From contig WRKJ01000105.1 in the NCBI GenBank assembly GCA_009778135.1, positions 1-55,016 on the forward strand: DNA of 55,016 nt, in the 5' to 3' direction. This stretch comes from Defluviitaleaceae bacterium. GTDB lineage: Bacteria; Bacillota_I; Bacilli_A; MOL361; Turicibacteraceae. Below, piece by piece: positions 36,131 through 47,100 of the stretch. Numbering within the stretch: the stretch's first letter is position 1; every line of letters starts with the position of its first letter. The notes beneath the pieces are model-generated. The model searched no databases. It saw only the letters and a list, made by a program, of their open reading frames with translations, and was not told the DNA's origin. Position numbers and translations under genes: made by a program.

Positions 36131-38086
36131 CTACGCTTTTAATTCGTTGACATGTCTACTTACTTTTTTATCCAGTTTTTTAACAGGCCTTAAAATAAGG
36201 ATACCTAGAGGTGGAACCGTAAGTTCAAGGTGACAAGGTTGATGATGATACTGCTGATCAATCGTCTCTAAGTAATATTTATCTGCTCTTCCAGATCCAC
36301 CATTAATTTGACCGGAACCACCATATTTTATGTCATCACTGTTTAAAATTTCGCGATAGCGATCATGTGAAGGAACGCCTACCTTGTAGTGGTGATACGT
36401 CTCTGGTGTGAAATTACACACGATGACGAGGTAGTCATCTTCCGCTTTGCGAATAAAGGAAAAAATACTTTGTTCATGATTATCCACATCGATCCATGAA
36501 AAGCCATCAGGCTGATGATCGCGTTCATAGAGCGGCTTTGAACGTTTATAAAAAGCGAACAAGTCTTTTGTAAAAGTATTCATTTGTGCATGCTTATCAT
36601 ACTCTAAAATCATCCAATCTAACTGTTCCATATCTTTCCATTCATCAAACTGACCAAATTCCCCGCCCATGAACAGCAGTTTTTTTCCTGGATGGGTGTA
36701 CATATAGCCGTATAATAAGCGTAGTTGTGCAAATTTTTGCCAATCATCCCCAGGCATTTTATTCAGTAATGACTTTTTGCCATGAACCACTTCATCATGT
36801 GACAAAGGCAAAATATACTTTTCAGAAAAAGCATAAAGCATGGAAAATGTCATTTTATGATGATGGTATTTGCGGTCATAAGGAGACGCTTCCATGTAGG
36901 AAAGCACATCATTCATCCAACCCATGTTCCATTTGTAGTCAAATCCTAAGCCACCTCCAGCAACAGATGCCGTTACCCCTGGCCAATCTGTCGAGTCCTC
37001 TGCACATACCAGCGCCTCTGGATAATGTAAATGAATGGCTTCATTTAACTTTTGTAAGAAGTGAACGGCTAACTCATTTTTTTCAGGATGACCGTGGGGT
37101 TCCCAATACAGCATATTGGCAACTGCGTCAATGCGAAATCCGTCGATATGAAAGTACTCAAGCCAAAACAAGGCATTAGAAATTAAAAAACTTTGCACTT
37201 CCTTTCTACCTAAATCAAAATTAGCTGTTCCCCATGTTGGATTTTCACGAACGGACGCATGCCTATATTCATAAGTCGGAGCACCATCAAACAGATATAG
37301 GCCGTGATCATCTTTACAAAAATGCCCTGGAACCCAATCAATTAACACGCCAATTCCCGCTTGATGACATTGATCCACTAAATACATAAAATCATGAGGG
37401 TTTCCATAACGACTGGTGACACTATAATAACCCGTTCCTTGATAGCCCCAAGAACGATCATAGGGATGTTCGACCAAAGGCATCACTTCAACATGGGTGA
37501 ATTTATGTGCTTTAAGATACGGAATAAGTACTTCGGCGATTTCACGATACGTGTAAAAGGAATGAATGTCACTTTCATCATATTTTTCAGTGGCTACTTT
37601 TATGCCTTTTTTCTTCCAAGACCCCATGTTAAACTCATAAATATTCAACGGTGCCTGTTGCCAATTTTTATTTTTTTGTTCTCGCTTCCATTTATTATCT
37701 TTCCACTTATAGCCTTCTAATGAATAAACAACTGACGCTGTCTGCGGACGAATTTCTGCATAAGTTCCATAAGGATCAGCTTTTAAACGTTTTTGTCCAT
37801 CACACGTCAAAATCTCGTATTTATAGCAATCTCCTGTTTGAAGATGCGGAATAAATAAATGCCAAATACCTTCAGCATTTATTTTTTCCATGCCATGTTG
37901 ATGACCTTTCCAATCATTGAAATCACCAACAACAGAAACTTTTTGTGCCTGCGGTGCCCAAACCGTAAACGCAACACCTTGACCAGCATCAGTCGTTATC
38001 AGTTGAGCGCCAAATATTTCATAACTTCGAAAATATGTGCCATCGTGAAACAGATGGACTTGATAATCATCAGGTTTTGTTTTCAT
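36131..38086 (-). CDS. glgB: 1,4-alpha-glucan branching enzyme
   Basis: Introduces alpha-1,6 branches into glycogen. 651 residues (GH13 subfamily 9). An N-terminal CBM48 domain ([20 protein letters not shown]) precedes the barrel: [39 protein letters not shown] with the nucleophile Asp, CAEDST with the acid Glu, and [11 protein letters not shown]. The open frame runs about 48 codons further upstream into malQ, but ATG 38086 has GGTGAT 6 nt upstream, starts 27 nt after the malQ stop and gives the usual family N-terminus, so it is preferred. Confidence 0.96.
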   Translation of the reverse strand: MKTKPDDYQVHLFHDGTYFRSYEIFGAQLITTDAGQGVAFTVWAPQAQKVSVVGDFNDWKGHQHGMEKINAEGIWHLFIPHLQTGDCYKYEILTCDGQKRLKADPYGTYAEIRPQTASVVYSLEGYKWKDNKWKREQKNKNWQQAPLNIYEFNMGSWKKKGIKVATEKYDESDIHSFYTYREIAEVLIPYLKAHKFTHVEVMPLVEHPYDRSWGYQGTGYYSVTSRYGNPHDFMYLVDQCHQAGIGVLIDWVPGHFCKDDHGLYLFDGAPTYEYRHASVRENPTWGTANFDLGRKEVQSFLISNALFWLEYFHIDGFRIDAVANMLYWEPHGHPEKNELAVHFLQKLNEAIHLHYPEALVCAEDSTDWPGVTASVAGGGLGFDYKWNMGWMNDVLSYMEASPYDRKYHHHKMTFSMLYAFSEKYILPLSHDEVVHGKKSLLNKMPGDDWQKFAQLRLLYGYMYTHPGKKLLFMGGEFGQFDEWKDMEQLDWMILEYDKHAQMNTFTKDLFAFYKRSKPLYERDHQPDGFSWIDVDNHEQSIFSFIRKAEDDYLVIVCNFTPETYHHYKVGVPSHDRYREILNSDDIKYGGSGQINGGSGRADKYYLETIDQQYHHQPCHLELTVPPLGILILRPVKKLDKKVSRHVNELKA

Positions 38087-38112
38087 CCCATCATCACCGT
38101 ACCTTAAGTTTT

Positions 38113-39732
38113 TTACCGCGCTTGCAGCGAGTGCCAAAAAGTCGTATTTCGATCTGCTAACAGACTCAAATATTTCAATTGGTGAGCCATCCCCTTTGTT
38201 AAACAATCTTGAGACAGACGAAAGCCCCAATTTCCAGCAGTAACACCAGGTGTATTCATTCGATGATCTTGATTGAGCCTAAGTACATCTTGCATCGGGA
38301 TAATCGCCATTTTTGCAACTGATAAAAAAGCAAGACGAATCATATCCCAAGCGACATCTTCACCACTCACATTTAAATAGCGGCGAAATTGATCTTGAAC
38401 TTCTGCTGAGGAAAGCTCATACCATCCGACCGTCGTATCATTGTCATGTGTGCCTGTATACACCACAATATTATCTGTTTTGAAATGATGAGGCAAATGG
38501 GTGTTATGCTGTTTGCCATCAAAGCCAAACTGAATCACTTTCATACCAGGCAAGCTTAAATCATCCCGTAGTTTTTCCACCCCTGGCGTGATGATCCCTA
38601 AATCTTCGGCAATAATCGGTAAATCACCCAACTGATCTTTAACAGCCTGGAAAAATACCTTCCCCGGACCCGTCATCCAACGTCCTTTTTTAGCAGTTTT
38701 AGCCCCATAAGTCACTTGCCAATAACTTTCAAACCCGCGAAAGTGATCAATACGTAAAATGTCACAAAATACCAACGCCTTTTGAATTCGCTTAATCCAC
38801 CAATGATAGTTACTTTTCTGCAGCTGGTCCCAATTGTAAAGTGGATTCCCCCAAAGCTGACCCGCTTCACTAAAATAGTCTGGTGGCACACCTGCTACAC
38901 TTGTTGGATTTCCGCTTCCATCAAGCATGAACAAGCTTGGATTCGCCCAACAATCAGCGGAATCCAAAGCGACAAAAATCGGCATATCACCAATGATTTT
39001 CACACCTTTTTGATTCGCATATCCTTTCAGTGCTTTAAATTGTTTATTGAAAATAAATTGTAAAAAGTTGTGATAAGCAATTTCATCCGATAACTTCTTT
39101 TTCCATTCACAAACAGCGCTTTCTTCTCGTTTAGCAATCGGTGCCGGCCAACTTTGCCAAACAGCACCATCATAGTAGTCGCGCATTTGATCTTCAGTTA
39201 GAACATTTTGATGAAGATCGACAAACGCTGCGTAATCTTTTTCATCTTCAGTCTGACGGCGCACATCGATAAAATGAGATTTAAGCGACATAAAAAGCGA
39301 ATAATCTCCTAACCAATCATCATGATGTGCCACAAATTGATGATAGCAAGCTGTTAGCTCGTTATCAAGTTGAACAAAGCGATGATAGGCTTTTCGATTA
39401 AGCCCTTCTTTAAAAGTGATCACTTGACCGTAATCCACTTGATTCATGGGAAAAAAGGGATGACTTTTCAAATCATCCGCTTTTAAGAGTCCCCATTCTA
39501 CTAGTTTTTCCGGACAAATCATCAATGGATTCCCAGCAAAAGTAGAAAAACTCTGATAAGGGGAGTCTCCAAAACCCGTTGGATTAATCGGTAAAATTTG
39601 CCATATCGTTTGATGTGCTTCCTTTAAAAAATCAACAAATTGATAAGCACCTTTTCCTAAATCTCCAATTCCATAATCAGAGTACAAGCTTGTTATATGA
39701 AGTAAAATACCACTCGTTCTCGTTAGCTTCAC
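38113..39732 (-). CDS. malQ: 4-alpha-glucanotransferase (amylomaltase)
   Basis: Transfers alpha-1,4 glucan segments between maltodextrins (GH77), recycling the short chains left by GlgP and PulA. About 539 residues. Motifs: [20 protein letters not shown] (N-terminal), [33 protein letters not shown] with the nucleophile Asp, IIAEDLG with the acid Glu, and [10 protein letters not shown]. The open frame has an ATG at 39798, but GTG 39732 has GGTGG 7 nt upstream and begins the conserved N-terminus ([10 protein letters not shown]), so GTG is preferred. First gene of the glycogen operon. Confidence 0.94.
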   Translation of the reverse strand: MKLTRTSGILLHITSLYSDYGIGDLGKGAYQFVDFLKEAHQTIWQILPINPTGFGDSPYQSFSTFAGNPLMICPEKLVEWGLLKADDLKSHPFFPMNQVDYGQVITFKEGLNRKAYHRFVQLDNELTACYHQFVAHHDDWLGDYSLFMSLKSHFIDVRRQTEDEKDYAAFVDLHQNVLTEDQMRDYYDGAVWQSWPAPIAKREESAVCEWKKKLSDEIAYHNFLQFIFNKQFKALKGYANQKGVKIIGDMPIFVALDSADCWANPSLFMLDGSGNPTSVAGVPPDYFSEAGQLWGNPLYNWDQLQKSNYHWWIKRIQKALVFCDILRIDHFRGFESYWQVTYGAKTAKKGRWMTGPGKVFFQAVKDQLGDLPIIAEDLGIITPGVEKLRDDLSLPGMKVIQFGFDGKQHNTHLPHHFKTDNIVVYTGTHDNDTTVGWYELSSAEVQDQFRRYLNVSGEDVAWDMIRLAFLSVAKMAIIPMQDVLRLNQDHRMNTPGVTAGNWGFRLSQDCLTKGMAHQLKYLSLLADRNTTFWHSLQAR

Positions 39733-39854
39733 AATTCTCCCACCTTTCACTTCATCGAATATTTCCGAAATCGTTGTTTGATCAGTTGAGCATCTCATGA
39801 CATAACTGTTTGCTATTGTTATTCATGATCGCAGCGTTTAACCTTTACTTGCTC

Positions 39855-39894
39855 CATAAGCGCTTATGTATACCCTTGATTGTTATTCATTATA
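39855..39894 (-). promoter_or_regulatory. Glycogen operon promoter with LacI-type palindromic operator
   Basis: On the minus strand an extended -10, TGTTATAAT (TATAAT at 39894-39889), is followed about 20 nt later by the perfect 14-bp palindrome CATAAGCGCTTATG (39868-39855). The central AAGCGCTT is the core of LacI-family operators (MalR, CcpA/cre); the outer bases differ from the strict cre consensus TGWAANCGNTNWCA. The position just downstream of +1 suits repression by blocking transcription. Confidence 0.75.
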
Positions 39895-39995
39895 ACAGAG
39901 TTTAACCGTCGTTACTAGAGTACATGAATTATTTTTTTATTTTTTTACAAAAAACTTGTCATTCATCTTCAATCATTGTCATTCATTCAGCTTTT

Positions 39996-40014
39996 CACGC
40001 ATTGACAATGCGTG
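39996..40014. repeat. 19-bp dyad CACGCATT-GAC-AATGCGTG
   Basis: Perfect 8-bp arms around a 3-nt centre, about 105 nt upstream of the glycogen operon -10 box and 140 nt beyond the peptidase stop. It may be an activator site or a relic hairpin. The rest of the 39733-40153 gap (420 nt) is AT-rich leader and spacer with no supported ORF. Confidence 0.45.
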
Positions 40015-40056
40015 GAGATTAACATCATAACGATTTTATTTTAAAAAAGCAGACAT

Positions 40057-40087
40057 TAAAAAGCATCCCTTGTTCAGGAATGCTTTA
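40057..40087 (-). terminator. Terminator after the M20 peptidase gene
   Basis: In the RNA sense AAGCATTCC (40085-40077) pairs with GGGATGCTT (40069-40061) around a short loop, with one bulge, followed by TTTTAATG. It lies about 65 nt beyond the stop codon at 40154. Confidence 0.7.
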
Positions 40088-40153
40088 ATCATGAATGTTG
40101 TGCTGAACGAGATGTTACTCAGATAAATAAACGATAAAGCCAATTTCCACCTG

Positions 40154-41275
40154 TTACTTAACAGCCACCACTTTGACAATCTCGACGACGAGTTCACTTA
40201 GCTTCACTAACTCACTAATCGGCATTTTTTCCTCTTTTGAGTGGATGTCTAAATAACCAACGCCTAAATTCGCTGTTGGAATGCCAGCTAAAGTAAAGAT
40301 ATTCGCATCACTCCCACCACCAGTTGCACACAAGTCAGGCGTGCGACCTATTTGTTCGATGGCAGTTTTCGCAACTTGAACAACAGGATCCGTTTCTTTT
40401 AATGTATAACCCACCCGCTCATAAGACACATCAATATCTACTGTACAGCCACGTTCAACTGCTGCCTTTTCTAATGCTTCACTCATGACTTTCATTTGAT
40501 TTTCTAATTTTGAAAACGTAATCGCACGAGCTTCTCCTGTTAACGTCACCAAATCACACACAATATTGGTCCGTAAGCCACCATTAATCATGCCAATGTT
40601 TGCAGTCAGCTCTTCATCTAATCTACCCAGCGGCATATTGGTAATCGCTTTTGCGGCAATTTCAATGGCTGAAACACCTTCTTCAGGTGCAACGCCAGCA
40701 TGAGCAGCAATGCCATGCACGTTCGCTTTAATCTTGGCATGATCTGGACTGGCAACAATGATCTCACCAACTGAACCACCACTGTCTAAAGCAAAACCAT
40801 ATTTGGCATTCAAAGCTTTTTTATCAACAGCAGTCGCACCAATCAACCCAATTTCTTCACCAGCCGTTAAAACAAACTCAACATCCCCATGCGCCACATT
40901 TTCTTCTTTTAACAAACGAATCCCTTCTAGCAATGCGGCAATACCAGCTTTGTCATCCGCTCCTAAAATCGTCGTCTTATCCGTTTCAATAAGATCACCA
41001 TTAATCACCGGTTTAACACCATTACCCGGTGTTACCGTGTCAAAATGACAACTAAATAAAATCGGATCAGCTGTCTGTACACTTCCTTTTAATCTGGCAA
41101 TTAAGTTACCGGACCCTAATCCCGTTTGCGCTTTCGTCTCATCTTCTGTTACCTCTAACCCTAATGCAGTCAATTTCTCTTTCAAAAGCTTGGCAATCTC
41201 AGCTTCATTCTTCGATTCAGAATCCACTTGTACCAACTCTAAAAATTCTGCTACTAACCTCTCTTGATTGACCAT
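40154..41275 (-). CDS. M20-family peptidase (peptidase T-like)
   Basis: A zinc aminopeptidase-type enzyme, probably a cytoplasmic tripeptidase or related amidohydrolase. 373 residues from ATG 41275, with AGGAGG 11 nt upstream. Metal ligands are readable: SCHFDTVTPG (His), LGADDKAGIAAL (bridging Asp), TAGEEIGLIGA (catalytic and metal Glu), ALDSGG (Asp), and HSKEEKMP near the C-terminus (final His). The dimerisation domain lies between (ANVHGIAAHAGVAPEEG). It matches the YqjE/PepT-like subgroup of Firmicutes. Substrate is not readable from sequence. It follows the unknown 318-residue gene by 37 nt. Confidence 0.88.
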   Translation of the reverse strand: MVNQERLVAEFLELVQVDSESKNEAEIAKLLKEKLTALGLEVTEDETKAQTGLGSGNLIARLKGSVQTADPILFSCHFDTVTPGNGVKPVINGDLIETDKTTILGADDKAGIAALLEGIRLLKEENVAHGDVEFVLTAGEEIGLIGATAVDKKALNAKYGFALDSGGSVGEIIVASPDHAKIKANVHGIAAHAGVAPEEGVSAIEIAAKAITNMPLGRLDEELTANIGMINGGLRTNIVCDLVTLTGEARAITFSKLENQMKVMSEALEKAAVERGCTVDIDVSYERVGYTLKETDPVVQVAKTAIEQIGRTPDLCATGGGSDANIFTLAGIPTANLGVGYLDIHSKEEKMPISELVKLSELVVEIVKVVAVK

Positions 41276-41312
41276 GATTATCAATTCCTCCTGTTTTGAT
41301 GCAAACACATCA

Positions 41313-42269
41313 TTATTTTGATAACTCTTTCATCATCTCCATCACATACCGCTTCACTGAAACATCTTTTGGTTTCTCAACTGCACGAAAATAGTCTAAG
41401 ATGTCACTGGCAAAAGGATAAGCTTTTGATAATTCTAAGTCAGCTCTACCACAGCGCTCTAACAAATAAACTTTAAGGGCCATCTTCAGACATCTTTCCG
41501 CATAACCTGAAATACCGTTAAACGTTTTATACAATTCATGTCCTTTAAATTCAGCTTTCAACGCCAATGTTGGCTTTAATTTCTTACAAAAGGACCGATA
41601 AGTGTTCACACTTACCCCATAAGACACAACCCGATCAAAAAGTTGTTCCACTAATATCACTGGCGATGTTATTTGGTACGCTTTAAATAAGACTTTATAT
41701 TCAAACCCACTATAAGCCAACATGTACCACTTATTGGGATTTGGCTTCTTTTTATCAACTACCCAACCATTGACATGCTCAACAATATTAAATTCATCAA
41801 GTATTTTTTGGTATTCACTTGTTCGCTCTTTCAAGTGAGGCAGCTTCTTTTCTAGCCAAAACTTCTTGAACCCCAGTCGTTCCAAATCATGGATAATGGT
41901 TGTAACAAGCGGTATCACTTTTAAAAAATCACGTTTCAAAAATTTCTTCAAATCTTTTGCTGCATGATCGAATTGTTTTGCTTTTTTAAAAACGACAACA
42001 AGACGATGCGGTCGATCTAACAAATCGACGATTCTCCAATCATGCAAGTGATCATTCACAATTAAGATGGAAACAATATGTTCAATAAAGCCAGGTGTTC
42101 TTTTGTTAACTTTTGTCAACTTGGCTAAGTATTTGTCACTTACTGTTCCGAGCATGGGCATAAACTGTTGAACATCTGCTTCATAAAATGCGCTTTTTTT
42201 TTCGTCAATCAGACAGCCGATATAAAGCAACATATCCAGTGTATATGAAATTTGGAAATCAGCGCCCAT
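41313..42269 (-). CDS. Unrecognised 318-residue cytoplasmic protein
   Basis: No family recognised. There is no signal peptide or membrane helix. The protein is basic (many Lys clusters such as KKAKQFDHAAKDLKKFLKR) and mostly helical by composition, with Trp/Tyr-rich centre (NGWVVDKKKPNPNKWYMLAYSGFEYKV would be a strand region). No catalytic motif is evident. AGGAGG lies 7 nt before the ATG. It sits between queF (37 nt upstream) and the M20 peptidase and may be cotranscribed with them. Coding potential is supported by length, ribosome site and absence of a competing frame. Confidence 0.8.
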   Translation of the reverse strand: MGADFQISYTLDMLLYIGCLIDEKKSAFYEADVQQFMPMLGTVSDKYLAKLTKVNKRTPGFIEHIVSILIVNDHLHDWRIVDLLDRPHRLVVVFKKAKQFDHAAKDLKKFLKRDFLKVIPLVTTIIHDLERLGFKKFWLEKKLPHLKERTSEYQKILDEFNIVEHVNGWVVDKKKPNPNKWYMLAYSGFEYKVLFKAYQITSPVILVEQLFDRVVSYGVSVNTYRSFCKKLKPTLALKAEFKGHELYKTFNGISGYAERCLKMALKVYLLERCGRADLELSKAYPFASDILDYFRAVEKPKDVSVKRYVMEMMKELSK

Positions 42270-42306
42270 TGTGACACCTCCTCATAAAAAGTTCGTTTTT
42301 TCACTG

Positions 42307-42804
42307 TTAACGATTATCAATATTTTCTGGGTTCAAATCATGATTCATCATGCGATAAGTTGCCATTTCTTCATACTTTGTTCCAGGACGCCCGTAGTTG
42401 GCATAAGGGTCAATTGAAATGCCACCCCGCGGTGTGAACTTGCCCCAAACTTCCAAATAACGTGGATTCATTAATTTGATCAAATCTTTCATGATAATGT
42501 TGATACAATCTTCATGAAAATCACCATGATTTCGAAAACTGAATAAATAAAGCTTCAATGACTTACTCTCAACCATTAACACATCTGGTATGTATGAAAT
42601 ATAAATTTTTGCAAAATCTGGTTGATTCGTAATGGGGCATAAACTTGTAAACTCTGGACAGTTAAATTTGACAAAATAATCATTGCTGCTATGCTTGTTT
42701 TCGAAAGTCTCGAGTACACCAGGCGTGTATGTCGTTGGATAATTGACATTTTTAGAACCTAATAAAGTTAATCCTTTTAAACTTTCTTCACTACTTCCTG
42801 CCAT
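42307..42804 (-). CDS. queF: NADPH-dependent 7-cyano-7-deazaguanine (preQ0) reductase
   Basis: Reduces preQ0 to preQ1 in queuosine tRNA modification. 165 residues, the short unimodular type of Bacilli. The nucleophile Cys56 lies in [12 protein letters not shown]; note N in place of the usual G in CPxTGQPD. The signature block [22 protein letters not shown] (split around residue 80-100) and [15 protein letters not shown] are present. Start at ATG 42804, with AGGAGG 9 nt upstream. Other queuosine genes (queC, queD, queE) are not in the window, and no preQ1 riboswitch is seen in the leader; the promoter lies only about 40 nt upstream. Confidence 0.95.
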   Translation of the reverse strand: MAGSSEESLKGLTLLGSKNVNYPTTYTPGVLETFENKHSSNDYFVKFNCPEFTSLCPITNQPDFAKIYISYIPDVLMVESKSLKLYLFSFRNHGDFHEDCINIIMKDLIKLMNPRYLEVWGKFTPRGGISIDPYANYGRPGTKYEEMATYRMMNHDLNPENIDNR

Positions 42805-42843
42805 CAATCATGGCCTCCTTTTGCTCAAAATTCATCTGTTAAG

Positions 42844-42872
42844 ATTATACCATAAAGTTAAAGAAATGTGTA
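42844..42872 (-). promoter_or_regulatory. queF promoter
   Basis: On the minus strand: TACACA (42872-42867, 4 of 6 matches to TTGACA), 17-nt spacer, TATAAT (42849-42844). Confidence 0.6.
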
Positions 42873-42895
42873 GCGATATTCAAAAAAGTCAAAAA

Positions 42896-42923
42896 TTGTC
42901 AAAATAAAGTCATGTTTTGACAA
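42896..42923. repeat. Inverted repeat TTGTCAAAA-N10-TTTTGACAA upstream of queF
   Basis: Perfect 9-bp arms separated by 10 nt, about 25 nt upstream of the queF -35 box. The centre-to-centre spacing of 19 nt is close to two helical turns, which fits a dimeric regulator; it could also be chance in AT-rich DNA. Confidence 0.45.
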
Positions 42924-42927
42924 CAAA

Positions 42928-42985
42928 TAAAAATGTATGACTTCTGTCGCATCTTTTGATACAATCACAGCCATACATTTTTTTC
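42928..42985. terminator. Terminator after the GerMN gene
   Basis: ATGTATG (42933-42939) pairs with CATACAT (42972-42978), extended by an inner CTGT/ACAG stem, with A-rich and T-rich flanks on both sides. On the minus strand it begins about 15 nt after the stop codon at 42995. Confidence 0.75.
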
Positions 42986-42994
42986 AAGCTTAGA

Positions 42995-44038
42995 CTAATA
43001 GCCTCTCACAAACCCACCAACACGACCTTCCTGCCCAAGCATCACATTTCTTCCAACAGGAACTGTAATCGGATTTCCTGCATCATCAAAAATACGGGAA
43101 CTTCCTTCTATGACAACCGATACTTCTGATACTTCATCAAATTCAGTGAGGGTCATGACCAACTGTTTGATGACTTGTGATGAAACCTGTGTCTGTCCTT
43201 GATCAAAGAATAAGTCAGAAGAGAAATTTAAGGTCATAATGCCATTTTCTAACTGAGGTGCATCAAGTAATGTGGCACGATGGTTAAAGACACTAATATA
43301 CGTCGCACCAATCGGTCCTCGTACCAATGAAGACACTGCATACTCAAACGGATCAACCGTGTCTGAAACCAATCGAGTAACAGGGACTAACAAAGCATCT
43401 TCCGTATCATCCGTAAAAAAATATAACTTCAGCATTTGAGCATTCGCCACATTGATCGCATCTACTTCAAGGTTAATACCCATCGCACGTGTTAAACCGC
43501 GACCGACATCCATTGCACCATTAAAGTTATTGACTTTTTCCCCTTCAAGTTGAAAATAAACACGTTCAACATCTGGCAATGCAGTCATGCTCCATACTAA
43601 AGATGTCAATAAATCTTCTTCTTCAGAAGCTCGATAGTATAAAAAGGATTCTGATAAATTAAGGGTTAAGCGCCCATGATCAAGCGTATAATCACGAAGC
43701 ACGGCACCAGGTGGAATCAAGCCATCTACATGATGTTGCAGGCGTGGCGAACCTCTTTGAATACTTGAAAAAACAGATTCAACGAGACTTTTTTCCTGAG
43801 CGATCGGAACATCTGTTTTAGCTAAGTAGCCTGATTCATGCATCACATATACCACATGCGTTTCTAAAACGTCTTCTTCGTAAGACGTGCCCATACTTCC
43901 TACTTGATTCACTTCATCTAAAGTCACATGACCAGCAAGTGGGGCAATGAAGTAAATAACCACCATAATGACACACATCACTGCGACCTGTTTGGCAGTA
44001 ACACGCTTCATCCATTCCAATTTTTCTAACTTCATCAT
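42995..44038 (-). CDS. Membrane-anchored protein with two GerMN domains
   Basis: After a short cytoplasmic start (MMKLEKLEWMKRV) comes one transmembrane helix (about 15-38, VAVMCVIMVVIYFIAPLAG). The outside part holds two GerMN repeats (about 60-195 and 205-330), each with the pattern GxLTLNLS / GIMTLNFS followed by a helix and a VxxVxxxxEG strand. GerM of spore formers has the same two-domain layout and is involved in sporulation and spore germination, but GerMN domains also occur in non-spore proteins. It lacks a lipobox, unlike B. subtilis GerM. GGAGG lies upstream of tandem ATGs at 44038 and 44035; either could start. It lies just after the rpoC terminator. Confidence 0.85.
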   Translation of the reverse strand: MMKLEKLEWMKRVTAKQVAVMCVIMVVIYFIAPLAGHVTLDEVNQVGSMGTSYEEDVLETHVVYVMHESGYLAKTDVPIAQEKSLVESVFSSIQRGSPRLQHHVDGLIPPGAVLRDYTLDHGRLTLNLSESFLYYRASEEEDLLTSLVWSMTALPDVERVYFQLEGEKVNNFNGAMDVGRGLTRAMGINLEVDAINVANAQMLKLYFFTDDTEDALLVPVTRLVSDTVDPFEYAVSSLVRGPIGATYISVFNHRATLLDAPQLENGIMTLNFSSDLFFDQGQTQVSSQVIKQLVMTLTEFDEVSEVSVVIEGSSRIFDDAGNPITVPVGRNVMLGQEGRVGGFVRGY

Positions 44039-44077
44039 GCATTCCTCCGTAGATTCATCGTCGTTAATGAAGTTTAT

Positions 44078-44110
44078 GAAAAAAGCCCAAGGATTAGAAC
44101 CCAAGGCTTT
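44078..44110 (-). terminator. Terminator after rpoBC
   Basis: On the minus strand AAAGCCTTGG (44110-44101) pairs with CCTTGGGCTTT (44092-44082, slight bulge), followed by a U-run. It lies 11 nt beyond the rpoC stop codon. Confidence 0.8.
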
Positions 44111-44120
44111 AACATCTCAA

Positions 44121-47100
44121 CTAAACGTCCATATCCGTTTCAGTTGGTTCAATAATGACTGTTGTTTCTTCATCACCAATCGCTACGTCAACTTCTACGT
44201 CTTTTTTGAGCTTTTTCGTTTTTTTGTCTTCTTCAACTGGTGGTGGCGGTGGTGGCGGTGTAACTGGCTTTATAAATTTTTCTCTTAAAATACCTGTTCC
44301 AGCTGGAATCAGTTTCCCAAGAATGACATTTTCTTTTAATCCAACGAGTTCATCCACTTTACCTTTAATCGCTGCATCTGTTAACACACGCGTTGTTTCT
44401 TGGAAAGAGGCTGCAGATAAAAAGCTTTCAGTTTCTAAAGATGCTTTTGTAATCCCAAGCAATGTTGGTACGCCAACTGCTGGACGCTTTTTCTTCATCA
44501 CTGCTTCTTTATTAACACGTGTATAATGTACCACATCAATTAATGACCCAGGTAAGATGTCTGTATCTCCACCGTCGATAATTTTAACTTTCTTCATCAT
44601 TTGGTGCAGCATAATTTCGATATGCTTGTCTGAAAGCTCCACCCCTTGAGCACGGTATACATTTTGCACTTCTTTTAAAATGTAAGCTTGTACTGCAACA
44701 GAGTCAGCGACGCGAAGTAATTCTTTCGGATCAATTGAACCTTCTGTAATCATATCTCCCGCTTTTAAAGTGTCACCTTCTGCAATAAGTGGTCGCGTGC
44801 CATAAGCCAGTAAATAAGCACGACTTTCTAACTTGTTGGTCACAACGACTTCGTAACGTTTACGAGCGTTCCCTCTGATTTCAGAAACCGTTCCATCAAT
44901 TTCAGAAATAACAGCGCGCCCTTTCGGATTCCTTGCTTCGAAAAGCTCTTGAATACGCGGTAAACCTTGCGTGATATCCGCACCAGCGACGCCACCTGTA
45001 TGGAACGTTCTCATGGTTAACTGGGTCCCTGGTTCACCGATAGATTGAGCAGCCATGATCCCAACAGCTTCTCCTACTTCCACGTCTTTACCAGTTGCTA
45101 AATTGCGACCATAACATTTTTTACAAATCCCTTTTTCAGCATTACATGAATAAATCGTACGAATTGAAATGGAGTCGATGCCAACAGCAATGATTTCACT
45201 TGCGATTTCGTCTGTGATGTATTCATTTGGTCCAATAATAACTGCGTCTGTTTTAGGATGAACAACCGATTTAGAGGTGTAACGACCCGCAATTCGCTCA
45301 AACATCGGTTCAATCACTTGACCACGTTCGACTAAATCAGAAACATATTGACCACGATCCGTTTTACAATCAGCCTCTCTGACGATGACATCTTGTGCTA
45401 CATCGACGAGACGACGGGTTAAATAACCTGAGTCAGCTGTTTTAAGGGCTGTATCTGCGAGACCTTTACGGGCACCATGGGTTGAAATAAAGAACTCCGT
45501 TACTGTTAAACCTTCTCGGAATGAAGATTTGATCGGTAATTCAATGGTTTTACCCGATGGATTGGCCATCAATCCGCGCATCCCTGCGAGCTGCGTAAAG
45601 TTCGATGCATTACCACGGGCACCAGAATCACTCATCATATAAATATGATTATCTTTTGGCAACTCATTCATCAACGTCTCTTGAATTTCATCTTTAGCTT
45701 TTGCCCAGACATCTAAAACCAAGCGATAACGCTCCGTTTCCGTTAACAAACCTTGATCGAAATAAGCTTTAATCTGGGCAACACGCACATCTCCACCAGA
45801 AAGAATCACTTTCTTACCTTCAGAAACAACAACATCTGAAATACCGACTGAAATACCCGCCATGGTTGAATATTCGAATCCCAAATCTTTTAATTCATCT
45901 AACATTCTTGATGTTTCAGTTGTTTTATACGTCCTAAAGATTTCAGCAATAACGTCGCCTAAGAATTTTTTCTTAAAGGGTTCGACAACGGGTCGATGCG
46001 ACAAATACTTCACAATATCTGTGCCTTTTTTGACGAAATAAACGTCAGGGGTTTCATAGTTTAAATTGGTCATGGTTGGCTCATTTAAATACGGAAACTC
46101 TTTAGGTAGAATGCTGTTAAACACGACTTTACCTAATGTGGTAATTAAATACTCACTCGCTTGCTTTGGTGTAAACTGATCAATATCAAATGCAGCAGAA
46201 ACATCTAAAGCAACACGTGCATGTAAAGCCACATAACCATTAGCATAAGCCATGCGTAGTTCATCTACATCTTTGTAAATATGACCTTCACCTAAAGCAC
46301 CCGCTTCTTCTTTTGTCAAGTAGTAGTTCCCTAATACCATATCTTGAGACGGTGTTACAACTGGTTTCCCGTCTTTCGGATTCAAAATATTGTTAGCTGC
46401 AAGCATTAAAAGTCTTGCCTCAGCTTGAGCTTCTTGCGATAAAGGCACATGCACCGCCATTTGATCCCCATCGAAATCTGCATTAAAAGCCGTCGTTACA
46501 AGTGGGTGTAACCTGATGGCACGCCCTTCAACCAGTTTCGGTTCGAAAGCTTGAATACCGAGACGGTGAAGCGTTGGTGCACGGTTAAGCAAAACAGGAT
46601 GCTCATGAATCACATCTTCAACAACATCCCATAACGCATCATCTAAGCGTTCAATCATCTTTTTCGCACTTTTAATGTTTTGTGCCAGTTCTCGTGAAAC
46701 GAGTTCTTTCATTACAAAAGGTTTAAACAATTCCAAAGCCATTTCTTTAGGCAATCCACACTCAAACATTTTCAAGTCTGGTCCGACGACAATAACTGAA
46801 CGACCCGAATAATCCACACGTTTCCCAAGTAAGTTTTGACGGAATCGACCTTGCTTTCCTTTTAACATATGAGACAACGATTTAAGCGGGCGATTTCCTG
46901 GTCCTGTAACAGGACGACCACGGCGACCATTATCAATCAGTGCATCCACTGCTTCTTGGATCATCCGTTTTTCATTGTTGATGATAATATTAGGTGCTCC
47001 GATTTCTAAATAACGAATAAGACGGTTGTTACGGTTGATCACTCGTCGATATAAGTCATTCAAATCTGAAGTAGCAAAACGACCCCCATCTAATTGGACC

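Noticed and set aside
36727-37179. 150-codon plus-strand ORF opposite glgB
   Set aside because: Antisense to conserved GH13 motifs; chance open frame.
42808-42990. preQ1 riboswitch ahead of queF
   Set aside because: The GCTACAC string there lies in the -35 region upstream of the predicted start of transcription, and the H-type pseudoknot partner is missing.
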